In this document: piece after piece, positions 24,901 to 33,900 of the stretch | Layout of the letters: each line of letters opens with the position of its first letter | How positions within the stretch are numbered: the stretch's first letter is position 1 | Source: Notospermus geniculatus | Taxonomy: Eukaryota > Nemertea > Pilidiophora > Heteronemertea > Lineidae | Direction of reading: 5' to 3' | NCBI GenBank assembly: GCA_002633025.1 | Contig: NMRB01003067.1 | Coordinates: 7,537 to 71,536 of the forward strand | DNA: 64,000 nt | Notes under the pieces: model-generated | Told to the model about the DNA's origin: nothing | Seen by the model: only the letters and a program-made list of their open reading frames with translations | Databases searched by the model: none | Program-made: the position numbers and the translations under genes

Positions 24901-26918
24901 GAAACCATTGTTAACCGCCGTTTTCGTATACATAGAGGTATACGGTATACGAAAACGCCAGTTAACAATGGCTTCACGGTCGCGAATCCTTTGTGAGGCC
25001 TTTGTTAACCGGCGTTTTCGTATACCGTATACTTCTATGTAATCGGGGCCTTACACAGTGCAACATGGAGGGGATGTTGAAGAAAGGTACAACCGCTTGC
25101 AGTGCCTCTCACTCCCATTAATGGTATAGTTCTGCTGGTTCCTCATTATGATCCCGTGGCATGTCTTGTAGCTTTCTTTGTTAATCTGACACTTTTGTCT
25201 ATGTGCCTTGCGTGTAGGAAGTCATAGAGCGTGACGAGACCGTCCATCCGTGTGGGCGCTTCCTCTCCCACATGCATGCCAAGAATGTTAGTTTAGGCCC
25301 TGCCAGACGGATTGTCAAGGTATGTCAATTGCATGTTGTTATTACTTCTCACTGGTGGTGGGAATTCTGTGTGTCAACTTCACAGGAAAGTCAGCGAATC
25401 CAACATGGCCAACTTTTGTTAGTGCCGAGCCTAGCTACAGTTCTTTTATTTTCTGAGACTGAGTAGTTGAGAAAAGGTTCAGAAAGAAAAGAAAATATCA
25501 AAGATCAAAAATTCATCGCTTGTAAATTTTCGCAAAGATCAATGTCACAGGTAAGTGCTGTGTGTTGGGTTTCTGTCCTTGTTTGAAATTGTTCTTTGGA
25601 GTGTATAATATGGATGAATTTGATGAGTGATCAAGTTTATATCACTGTTGGTCACGTTCAATGAAACCTTTTGATTTTATATGCCTACATGTACTGTTAT
25701 TCTGAACATTAAGCGAAATGTGTCATGTGGGTAAAGGTTTTTTAAATCTCCTCCTTCGTGTTTGCAGACTGTTAAACCCAAAAAGCCTTTGCCCCAGCGA
25801 AATGAAGGTACAGGTGATGCCCATAAAGAAAGGCCTAAAGTTAGAGTGTCATATCCACCATGGCCTCCAAAGAGACCGAAAGGTAACGTATAGGCCTACA
25901 TACAGTCGGATGACCAGGCGCCAGATCCAAGATGACTCATCTTCAGGGGTGTAGCTAGCTAGCTAGCAGAGGGGGGTCTGGGAGCCCTCCCCCAGAAAAA
26001 AATTGAACATTTACATCATCTCAAATGCATTTCCCCACATCTGACTCCACAATAACTTGGCTTGAAGAGGGGAAATGACCTTTACAGGGAAACAATTTTT
26101 TTTCCATTTTTGCTCGGGGGGGGGGGAGATTTGCCCCCCCCCCGCTAGCTACGCCCCTGATCTTCCAATGTTTCACGGAATATCCTTCCTGCCTTTTCAT
26201 TTACATATTGATACATGTTATGAACCTCAGCTCTGTGGTTGCGGTTGTGGTTCAAATGCCATAATCCGTGTTGTCGTTGGACGTTATAAAGATCTGGTAA
26301 CCATTTGTTATAGCCTGGAGGAGGTCGTCATTCAAAATTCTTCAATTGCAGCCAAGAAAGTAGTCGTTCCCTCTGCATCAGACAGTCATGTCAAAAAAGA
26401 ACCACCTCCCCCGCCCCCATCACCTCCTAAGTCACCTACACCAGAGCCACCTCAGGAAGCACCTAGAGATCCTTCCCTAGATCCCGATGAAGACATGGGG
26501 TATAAATCCGGAGACCAAGAAGGTTAGTTCATCACACACCTCATCAGCCTGGTAGAATGTCCTTGTCTGTTGTGCCTGTGTCCTTGTTTTAGAATCCTAA
26601 TTGTTGCAAATTATAAGAGGTATAGGGATTCGGAGGTGACTTGTGCTGATGATTCTTCTCTGTGCCATTACGTCGTGCCCCCTCACAGGTCACGAGCGAC
26701 TTGGGTACAAGAATGTCCACGTGCTGTGCACAGACACTGGGGCAAAAGGGCAGAAGAAACAAATAAAGCCAATGGAGAAATATGTACTCAAGAAGGGTAG
26801 AGCCGCTATTATAGATGGCACCACGTCTTTTGGAAGCATGTACCATCACCACAATGGTGCTGCAACCGTCAACATGTTCAAAGTCACTCCAGCTCTCGCT
26901 CGATTCTGCAGTAAATAG
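3741..26918 (+). CDS. Large unrecognised gene, isoform ending at 26918 (15 exons)
   Basis: Proposed join: 3741-3935, 6693-7046, 7577-7708, 7761-7805, 8094-8267, 10544-12352, 12492-12646, 16704-17199, 17266-17376, 17570-17659, 23418-23492, 25218-25319, 25768-25882, 26352-26522, 26689-26918. The total is 4254 nt, a whole number of codons (1417 aa plus stop), and every junction is phase-consistent. Order: short acidic N-terminus, serine/arginine-rich linker, a 603-codon disordered charged exon with a SUMO-interacting-like motif, a block of about 290 residues predicted by eye to be helical (exons 7-10), a proline-rich linker, then a basic C-terminal exon. I see no enzyme signature and cannot name the family. 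Weakest joints: exon 4 donor (AAG/gtcagg), acceptors of exons 7, 9 and 10. A possible extra exon ends at 22147. Introns hold repeats listed separately. Confidence 0.6.
3960..4345. repeat. AGGCCTAG-rich low-complexity tract
   Basis: Dense irregular runs of GGCCTA and TAGGCC words follow exon 1 within intron 1. The same word is scattered through the whole window and dense again at 49860-50030. No coding function is seen. Confidence 0.6.
6172..6529. mobile_element. Nested hairpin MITEs
   Basis: An outer inverted repeat (TAAGGCCTGCTTTCC at the left, its imperfect complement ending near 6529) encloses repeated palindromes of the form CGTTTCCG...CGGAAACG. Inserted inside is a second hairpin at 6228-6364 with ends TTAAGGCTGATTCATACTC and its complement. 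The inner element has TTAA at its left edge and TTAT at its right. Both sit in intron 1 of the large gene. Confidence 0.7.
6535..6602. repeat. Short hairpin
   Basis: GAGCTATCTGCTGAGCAAA and its complement are separated by about 15 bases, with CACAC/GTGTG outside. It lies about 90 bases before exon 2. Confidence 0.7.
6693..7046 (+). CDS. Large gene exon 2
   Basis: Acceptor TTTTTTCAG and donor AAG/gtgagt bound 118 codons in phase 0. The frame begins PRRGASTAQSTY and ends in a basic, tryptophan-containing stretch (RSRSRWESRLKWVESLE). The open frame is unbroken and splice signals are strong. Confidence 0.7.
7577..7708 (+). CDS. Large gene exon 3
   Basis: Acceptor TTCCTTCCTTCGAG after a pyrimidine tract, donor TGT/gtaagt, 44 codons in phase 0. 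The product is amphipathic (LTLNMLLVDYIEEVDTGALL), suggesting a helix. Confidence 0.6.
7761..7805 (+). CDS. Large gene exon 4
   Basis: Acceptor TTTTGTCTAG is strong. The phase-compatible donor is AAG/gtcagg, weaker than the overlapping TTG/gtaagg five bases earlier, which would shift the frame into a stop in the next exon. Encodes VFERRLFDKSNVVGK. Confidence 0.45.
8094..8267 (+). CDS. Large gene exon 5
   Basis: Acceptor ATTCTTCTAAG, donor GAG/gtaggc, 58 codons in phase 0. Cysteine- and serine-rich (SSFLCCTCRVQRCSK near the start). Confidence 0.5.
10544..12352 (+). CDS. Large gene exon 6, giant disordered exon with SIM-like motif
   Basis: A 603-codon uninterrupted exon, acceptor TTCTCTGTACAG, donor GAG/gtaaga. 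The product is highly charged, low in hydrophobic residues and rich in K, E, S and P, hence probably disordered. It holds an internal tandem copy of SKTCGPEKVES (about 11106-11180). Near the end, VIEIS followed by serine and a run of nine aspartates (12140-12186) matches the pattern of a SUMO-interacting motif next to acidic residues. Exons of this size in the middle of a gene are unusual. I recognise no folded domain. Confidence 0.75.
12357..12400. repeat. Tandem 21-bp duplication at the exon 6 donor
   Basis: GATTTTAGGACCACATCCTC occurs twice in a row starting four bases inside the intron. Confidence 0.85.
12492..12646 (+). CDS. Large gene exon 7
   Basis: Donor ATCAG/gtaagg is strong; acceptor ATCCCAG has a weak pyrimidine tract. 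The frame enters in phase 0 and leaves with two bases, matching the one-base entry of exon 8. An alternative acceptor at ACATTAG keeps another open frame but would not join exon 8 in frame, so I prefer this one. Confidence 0.45.
16256..16412. repeat. 39-bp tandem repeat ending at an N
   Basis: About four copies of a unit containing ATTGGCATTCAATTGCTGC, nearly identical, stop at the unresolved base 16413. The array is probably longer in the genome. Confidence 0.9.
16704..17199 (+). CDS. Large gene exon 8 (helical block)
   Basis: Acceptor CCTTGCACAG, donor GTG/gtaaat, 165 codons. The product has folded character: leucine and aromatic spacing typical of helices (ERMEHVHNLLSYSEDLLKQG), several cysteines (KCRCQPPRC), and ends RDFIYKGLPEMKRLV. 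Together with exons 9 and 10 it is the best candidate for the conserved domain of this protein; I do not recognise it. Confidence 0.65.
17266..17376 (+). CDS. Large gene exon 9
   Basis: 37 codons in phase 0, donor CAG/gtaagt strong, acceptor CACCAGTAG. Encodes SFSHCQACIKILESVEVVF and continues to FALLAQ, reading naturally on from exon 8. Confidence 0.6.
17570..17659 (+). CDS. Large gene exon 10 (tentative)
   Basis: Donor AAG/gtacgt is strong. The acceptor ACCTTTAAG is the best phase-0 choice; upstream sequence includes GGATTCGAACCC, the reverse of a tRNA B box, which suggests a SINE remnant rather than coding DNA. Encodes LAKSGHMITISRNSFLF through FQLLMK. Confidence 0.45.
18365..18545. repeat. 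Two copies of a TTCAATATGGCCGCC unit
   Basis: TTCAATATGGCCGCCA followed by CGGACATCTT occurs at 18369 and 18507, about 138 bases apart. The spacing and words resemble the repeat at 53776-54700. Confidence 0.6.
20503..20607. mobile_element. Small hairpin MITE
   Basis: CATCCTCCCACAGCAGGG and its exact complement bound a 69-base core. Located in the long intron after exon 10. Confidence 0.7.
22079..22147 (+). CDS. Possible alternative exon of the large gene
   Basis: A phase-0 frame (STYTNMDSPINRVEVDIKEEVQ split at CAG/gtattt) with an acceptor-like GCCAAG could be inserted between exons 10 and 11. Splice signals are mediocre and there is no independent support. Confidence 0.2.
22205..22760. repeat. 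Dispersed repeat with AGCTCACC terminus
   Basis: Begins TTTAGCTCACCTGGGTGAGC and continues with TTATACCAT and a CGTCCGTC word, the reverse complement of the end of the repeat that finishes at 54815. The right boundary is approximate. Contains GGCTACCAGGCAGCCATCTTG, related to the GGCCGCC words of other copies. Confidence 0.55.
23418..23492 (+). CDS. Large gene exon 11
   Basis: Acceptor TGTCTATTTCAG, donor ATG/gtaatt, 25 codons in phase 0: SQNPVPYLSFVQNVALADRG and five more. Confidence 0.65.
23772..23882. repeat. 58-bp tandem duplication
   Basis: ACGTTTATGAGTTGCATACT and the following bases are repeated immediately with near identity; intronic. Confidence 0.9.
24601..25053. mobile_element. 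Composite GTATACGG-family element with nested TTAA insertion
   Basis: Outer ends AAGGCCCCTATACATAGAAG and the near complement ending GGGGCCTTA. Two hairpins of the family lie side by side; the first is interrupted by an insertion at about 24645-24872 whose own ends (GCCCCAGTCACA and TGTGACCTAGGC) are each flanked by TTAA. TTAA also stands at 24601. This is an intron insertion between exons 11 and 12. Confidence 0.7.
25218..25319 (+). CDS. Large gene exon 12
   Basis: Acceptor TTGCGTGTAG, donor AAG/gtatgt, 34 codons in phase 0: EVIERDETVHPCGRFLSHMH and on to RRIVK. Confidence 0.7.
25768..25882 (+). CDS. Large gene exon 13
   Basis: Acceptor TTCGTGTTTGCAG, donor AAAG/gtaacg; enters phase 0, leaves phase 1. 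Lysine- and proline-rich (TVKPKKPLPQRN; PPWPPKRPK). Confidence 0.75.
25942..26161. mobile_element. Intronic MITE with TCAGGGG(T)GTAGCTAGC ends
   Basis: TCAGGGGTGTAGCT at the left and AGCTACGCCCCTGA at the right are inverted; the interior has G and C runs. Lies between exons 13 and 14. Confidence 0.7.
26352..26522 (+). CDS. Large gene exon 14, proline-rich
   Basis: Acceptor TCAATTGCAG, donor GAAG/gttagt, phase 1 in and out. Contains EPPPPPPSPPKSPTPEPP followed by an acidic tail, a typical flexible linker with possible SH3 or WW ligand and proline-directed phosphorylation sites (inference). Confidence 0.75.
26689..26918 (+). CDS. Large gene exon 15, terminal exon of isoform A
   Basis: Acceptor TGCCCCCTCACAG, phase 1, reads GHERLGYKNVHVLCTD and ends LARFCSK at the TAG. 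Basic and compact, unlike the linker before it. No good polyadenylation signal was seen just downstream. Because exon 14 leaves in phase 1, it can equally join 27855, so this exon is probably an alternative last exon or a cassette with a stop. Confidence 0.6.
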
Positions 26919-26927
26919 GCAACTTGG

Positions 26928-26975
26928 TTTATGTGCATGGGAATGTTAACATTTATGTGCATGGGAATGTTAACA
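26928..26975. repeat. 24-bp tandem duplication
   Basis: TTTATGTGCATGGGAATGTT plus four bases occurs twice consecutively, ten bases after the isoform A stop. Confidence 0.9.
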
Positions 26976-27408
26976 AAAGCACTTACATGTATCTTATTGC
27001 GTTTTATTGAGGGTAGCTGATGAAGAAAGGCAACGTCTACTCTCCATTACTTTCAAAAATCAGTATTTCAACTACCATAGCTTGTATGAGAAGCGATGAT
27101 GAAGTAACTGTGACTGAAGCATAAATTGTCACCCTCCTGTGCCCATGGTTTTCAGCAAAACGTTGGTTGAGTTTGCTATTCAGTTGTAGCAGTATGATAT
27201 GGATTTGAAGCTTTCCTAGTAGTTTGCTGTCGTCGTCTTCTTGGCCTTCAAAGTAACTGTGGGTCCCAAGTGCCCGATACAAATAGATACTCCCTTGGGT
27301 TACCCTTCCTGATGAGAATATCGGGACCTCTATCCCTACGTCACTGCGGAGTCACAGAGGGCAGGGAAGTGGCAAGAATCCAGATTACCTCAGGATGAAG
27401 TACATTGT

Positions 27409-27702
27409 AAAGGTGTCTACAGGTCGACATTGCGTCCTGAAGCAACTCGCGGCAACTAGCTTTCCGGCGATGGAAGCAACACTGAGTGACTGATCAGACT
27501 TTGCCGATTTTGTTGACCTGATCACGCTTGCATCTCCGAGCAACTGCCGGATGCATCATGAGCGTGCTGTTCGAGGTATAACTGCCAGTTGCTCCGAGTT
27601 CCTCTCAATCGCTGAAATGTCGACCTGCGCGTTGTGGGTTTTTTATCTGCGACGGATCCGCGAGTTGCTTCAAGACGCAATGTCGACCTGTGGGCACCTT
27701 TA
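27409..27702. mobile_element. Hairpin MITE with AAAGGTG ends
   Basis: Arms of about 45 bp, AGGTCGACATTGCGTC at the left and GACGCAATGTCGACCT at the right, bound a 200-base core. Confidence 0.75.
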
Positions 27703-27854
27703 AAGAGAGTTGTTCCGTAGTACTAAAATGAAGTGAACTCTCTTTGAAATGTTTGAACGACAATGATCCTGGATCCACAGTTATTTGAAGCCCGTTAGAG
27801 GTTTGGTTTTGAGTGTACATGTCTAGATGTAGTCTTGTGTTGTGTTTTCTACAG

Positions 27855-27965
27855 AAGACCCTGACAAAGGAATCTATGACTTGGGTCCGTACGTGTCCAC
27901 CGAGAGGGTGGACGACACGTTTGTCCAAGGAATGAGGAATGTTACTGTCAAAGAGAAACCACAAG
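27855..27965 (+). CDS. Large gene downstream exon B1
   Basis: Acceptor GTTTTCTACAG, donor CAAG/gtaggc, phase 1 in and out. Encodes EDPDKGIYDLGPYVSTERVD and continues to KEKPQ. Compatible with exon 14 directly, skipping the isoform A terminal exon. Confidence 0.65.
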
Positions 27966-30900
27966 GTAGGCAGTAACAAATGCATTGAGATATTTTAATC
28001 AATGGAATTAATGTTTATCATTTCCATGTTTCCATTTCAATACGTGGCCACCCATAAATGCTATGGGCCGAATTCACCAAGGGTGATCATCGCGCGATTA
28101 AAGCCCAGTTTATACTTCGACGCACGACCATCGCCGGCGACCGACGCGTTATCTTGCGTTCGACGCCGATCCCCATCGTGCGATTTGGTCGGCGTCCGAT
28201 CGCGAAGCTGTAATTACATCAGTCATTTCATAACAGGTCGCCGTCGCTAAAGTACGCTGGACTCTGAATCAATTCCGCGAAGTCGGCGTCCAGATTTGGT
28301 CGTGCGTGGAAGTATAAACTAGGCTAGACTTTGGCTAAGGATCCATTCACGCGATTTTCGTGCCGCGCGATGTCGCATCCTTTGTCCGCGACCAACGCGG
28401 CGGAAACAAACAATGCTTTCGAGCGTCTGCGGCAAGAAAATCGCGTGAATGGATTCTTAGGCTAAGTCTTAATTGCGCGATGATCACCCTTGGTGAATAC
28501 GGCCCTATATGTCTGAGAGATGTCTGTCTTCCCCGCCCACATTTCCATCAGAAAACAAGTCGTAGTTGCAATCAACAGTGATAGATGGCGCCACTATTTT
28601 CATTGGTAGGCATTATCTGAGAGATGTGAACGAAAAATACTCAGAATATTCACCATTCTCTCTGTAACATTATTTGGCATCTGTTTTCTACTTTTATCCT
28701 ACTGTCCATCAGATGGGGATGGAAGTAAGTGAGGGAAGAGAACTACATTTTCATTATTACCTGCATGTAGTGGATGTCTGCATGGAGATTCATTTTGCAT
28801 GTCACGATTTCTATGCTGAAAATTTGTTGCACATTTCGACTGATGATGATCTTTTGTTTCAAACCCGTTCACCTTTATGATGACTTGGGTTACATTTTTA
28901 TTTGCATACAAAAAAAATACAAGAATACATAATAGTAGCCAAGAATCAATGATACTAAAGCTAGGAATCCACTGCTGATTTTCGCTTTACGACTAGCATT
29001 GCAACCTGCTACCTGCGGGATTAAATATAACCGTAAGGAACTGATACCGGTCGCCGACCGATTGCCGACTGAAATTGATCACATCTTCGCCATTGGTGGA
29101 AATCACGTCTAGCTATCGAGTGCCCAGTTGCGAAGCAAGTCGCAACGCAAAATCAGGTTGAAAATCAATGGTGGATAGCTGAATATTAACAGCAGCGGTA
29201 AAAAATCAGCAGCTTTTATGGGAAGGTACACCCCAAATGTCATGTACATTTCACCAGAATTTGTCACCAGAAATGATTGACAAGTTTATTGTCCTTATTT
29301 GTCAGAAGGAGAGTGACAAAATCATCATCAGTCAATTCTTCCAATTGCATGGCTTATCTTTCATTTGCATGTGACCTGATAGTTGTAGTTAAAGCTTTGT
29401 ATGTTTCTCCAAGTCTCTTACAGCCAGTGTCAACCACCTGAAGGTAAACGATTCAATGTACAAAGCATAACAAACACTGTGCAGTGCTGCCATCTCTAGG
29501 CATCAAATAACCTGATTTATAGATCGACACTCCTGTACGCCCTACCCGAGTACTTCTAGACGATAATGCCAATAGCGTGTAATTAATTGATACACAAACT
29601 GTCTCAGATTATTATGTTGGTTTCATATTTTTGTCCAAGAACGGGAATGGGGGTTGGAAGATGCACTCCTGCACAAGTGACCTCAGGGGCAAGTAAATTA
29701 CAGGAGTCAGCTGGCCTTACGAGATCAAGGATGGATTCATCCCTGACCGATCGTAGGTCTTGACATTGTTGGCTAGTATCAGCATTAATAGTTCCCCATG
29801 TGGGAGGTAGACAAATGGAAGATGCACTCCTGCACAAGTGACCTCAGGGGCAAGTAAATTACAGGAGTCAGCTGGCCTTACGAGATCAAGGATGGATTCA
29901 TCCCTGACCGATCGTAGGTCTTGACATTGTTGGCTAGTATCAGCATAGTTCCCCATGTGGGAGGTAGACAAATGTGTTTCATTCCCGTTCATGGTCAAAC
30001 TGTGAACTTATACTGAGACAGTCATCGTCTTGTTGGTTGTCCTCTTGTGATGTGCTGATAACAAAGGGTTGAGCGGAACCTCCCTTAATGGACGGACACC
30101 TCAACCAGGAGGACAACAGCAAATTTCAGCCACAAATTGGTCACATCTATTCATTTCCTCTATAATCAGGACACAATTAAGGGCAGCATTTGTCAGTCCT
30201 GAAAAGGTCCTGAAGTTCTGCTGTAAATACAATGTACATGTAGATGCAATTTCATTACTTGATTCCCCATTCTTGCTCACAATCGTGATTCTGATATCGA
30301 AAATGCTTAGTGCACAGCTTTTCTAACACTGACTGATCTGGCTCGAGTGATATCATTATCTTTTTGTACCAGTCTGTGAAAGGCTTAAGTTGATTTTGAT
30401 GTCTCTCCTTTGTGGTTGTTGCTGTGATAATTAATTGAGTTGTGACTAACAGCAAGAAGAGCATTGTAATCATCACAAAATTATGCAATCCCCAAAAACA
30501 TTCTGGAATAAAACGATTTTAAGGCATTCACAAAAAGTTACAATTCACCCATCATGTTGCTAGTCAAAACTCATGTGCATTTTGTGTGATGTCATTTCCA
30601 TGAGCTGTAGTCCATGTTTGATTCCTTTTTGTTCTGGAGATTTGGTCATAGATATGTAACCACCATACAACATAATAAATGGTACTCTGCATGGCTTTTA
30701 TTGAGCTGCTGTAGGCGCCTTCATGCACAGCATCTGATGGCAAAGTGCCTTCAGGCCTTCTACTTGTGCTCTTCTTCTTGCACACCTTGTAATAGTGTTG
30801 TTGAATGGGGGGGGGGGGCACAACTACTTCTAATGCACTATGAAGCTGCAGTGGAAAGCACTTGCGGTATGTGGGTTTGGGTGCCTTTTCGGCCCTCAAA

Positions 30901-33900
30901 TGCACCTGGATGATTATGAATCATGAACAAATGATTATGAAGCGTGGTAGGTTGTTGAACATGGTACCGGTTATGCTTCTCTGACCACATCTCCTACAAA
31001 CTGGTACAAACAAAAGTGTGCACCTTGCTTGTCTCACTGCATTCTGTGTTGCTTGCTTGCTTCTTAGGTGGTAGTGTTTGGAAACGAAGTCAACGCAATA
31101 GGATTTTATCACCTCTAGAGGGTGATAACAAGCCTGATGCCAAGACTAAGAGGACGAAATGTAGAAAATCTCGCACTGGAATGGTGAAAAAATTGAGTGT
31201 GGTGAAGTCAGGCGGTGATATAGTTGTGGAGATACCACATGGAGCTGTACAGCAGACAAAGAAAACAGGTGGTGGGTATCTTCGGCAAAGATTTCGTTGT
31301 GCAGATGGGTCTTTTGAAATGAGTGCATTCAGTTTAGCCCTCAATATTGAATCGAGCTTAGAACAGAATCTCAAAAAAGCACACCCATCTTTAACCATTT
31401 TGCTACCATTGACTGGTTTACTGGTCTGTGGCGTCAAGACACTGCCATGTTGTCACGATTACGTCATAATGACGCAATGTCTGGTACTGAAGTGAATAAC
31501 CCCAATACCATCCCAAACTTCAGAATTCTGATTTCCACCGGTTTTCCTTTTTGTCCCCTTAATTGCCTGCAACCGTCTGAAAATTGGCAGATGGGAACAA
31601 AAGCCGAAATTGAATTAGTGGTGAAAAAAACCAATAGGCCAAGGGTCGTGTCTTGCCTCAGGAACCAAGCCTTCTCCCTTTGACCCTGCGCTCAAGAAGT
31701 TGATGAGAAATGTGATTAGAGTAATCTGATGAGATTTCCACTCTTGCTGATGGATATCTTTTCACATGCCACAAATCTGCTTGTCTGTCTCAGCCTCCGT
31801 ACATTGTGCCCTCCCTTTACCCTGCTGTTCGCTGTATAGCTTGGCTTTTTGTCGAATTCGCTTTTTTTTGTTTGCCAGAATATACATTAATCCTCCTTAA
31901 CTTGCTTGATAGCTTCCTTATATTTTGTTCATATGACATTTTTGTTTCACAATTTGCTCATTTCTTGATTTGCTTGCTTGCTTTATTGCACAGGAAGTGG
32001 TGGAGATCCCTGGAATTTAGTAAACCCCATCCTACCCCCGGTTCCATCCCAGTCACCTTCCCCTCTTCCCGAACAAATACGCGAGGGTAATAAAGAAGAC
32101 AGTCAAAGTAGTGGCTTTAGTGGTAGTAGTGGTGGTGGTGGTAGCAATAATGGTGGTAGCGCTGGTGGTGGTCGAATGAGACGAAGGAAGAGATCATCAC
32201 ATCGAACTGATGATGGAGGTGATTCCAGTAATACAGAGGCTACACAGGGTACTGAAACTTGTCATGTCGAACTGATCTTTTAATCTTGGTAAAGTGCAGG
32301 GCAAATAGCATGTAACATTTCCTCCAATTGTAATTTTATTGATGAAATATAAAATGCTCTTTATATGTGACATTTATACGTCTAGACTGACCCAGTTTTG
32401 TTGGAACCTGAAAATCACTTGAGTATGTTTTGAACTTTTTTTGAAACTGAATGTTTGTGGCGTAACGGGTGCCCCTTCATTGCATATGTTCCTGGACCTA
32501 TGGCTAATGCAAAGGTATGATAGCCTTTGAAACTAAAAGATAACCTTTGAAATTCAATTAAAACATCAATCTTAAACCATTGCAGTCTTTGTTGCTACTG
32601 CTGTTCACAGCAAAATGAATCCACACAATTAAACCTAAATCAAAGGTTTCAAAATTCAATTTAGCAGCTTGGATCGTTAAAGATTTTTTGCCGTGTTCCT
32701 TTGAAAACCATTGATGGGGGTATGTTTCACTTGGCGGAAAAGGTTGGAATACGCGGAAGTTGTCTGGTTGAGTACATGCTATATGCTTAGCTAGATCGAG
32801 TGGCTCAGCTCATGCCATCTGTATTTGGTTTAATACCAGTTAGAAATCCCCAAGATATCCAACATAGAGTACAAAAAACGACACACAAAATGATAGTAAA
32901 CATGAAGTCGTCTCCGAATTTCGCAAATTTTTGACCCCAACCCGGGTTTTCCTCAGGCACTTTTTCTTGGAGTGTGATCTCTTCTACTAGTAAGTGCCTG
33001 AAGAAGACCCCACGGTTGGGGGTCAAAAATTTGCGAAATTCAGAGACGACTTTCAAAATTGAGTGAGTGGCCTAGGACGCACCACCAAATTGTAGCTATC
33101 AGAAGTTCCCCTCTTAAACTTAAGTTATTGTCACAAGAATACTGGGCCTTTTGGCCTCCATTCTAGATTAATTAATTAATTAATTAACCTTCACCTCCGA
33201 CACATATCCTTCATAAAGCAAATGAAAAATATTGCTGGGGCTGTTGTGTATTGTTTTTCTGTCAAAATACTTGGAAGTTGAAAAATTTGCCGGCCACCGA
33301 GCACACATGAAAACCTCTGTGTAATTGTCAGTTGGCGAAGGATGTTGATGGATGTGTTTATGGCCAGTGTATAATTGGCAAATAATGATATGCCAACCTT
33401 TCAGAATGTGGATGCTGTGAAATAGATGGCTTTTCCAGCCACATTTTGAATTTGGCTGATTGGTGAATTTGTCGTCATTATTTTCAACAGTATGTCAGTG
33501 GAATCATTTGGGGAATACAGTAAATGATGTTAAACGCAAAGTATGTCTGAAAGTCAGGGAAAAAATAAAACATCCACGAAGAGAGTCAGGGCTGTGAACC
33601 ATGTAATAATAATAAGAACAACAGCAGCAGCACAATTATAATAATTACAACTATAATAATTACAATTATAATAATTACAATTATAATAATTACAATAATA
33701 ATAATTACAACTATAATAATTACAATTATAATAATTACAATTATAATAACAATTATAATAATTACAGTTATAATAATTACAATTATAATAATTACAATTA
33801 TAATAATTACAACTGTAATAATTACAATTATAATAATTACAATTATAATAATTACAGTTATAATAATGACAATTATAATAATTACAATTATAATAATAAC

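Noticed and set aside
30614-30913. 99-codon plus-strand frame
   Set aside because: Passes through a G run, has no splice signals and no domain-like composition.
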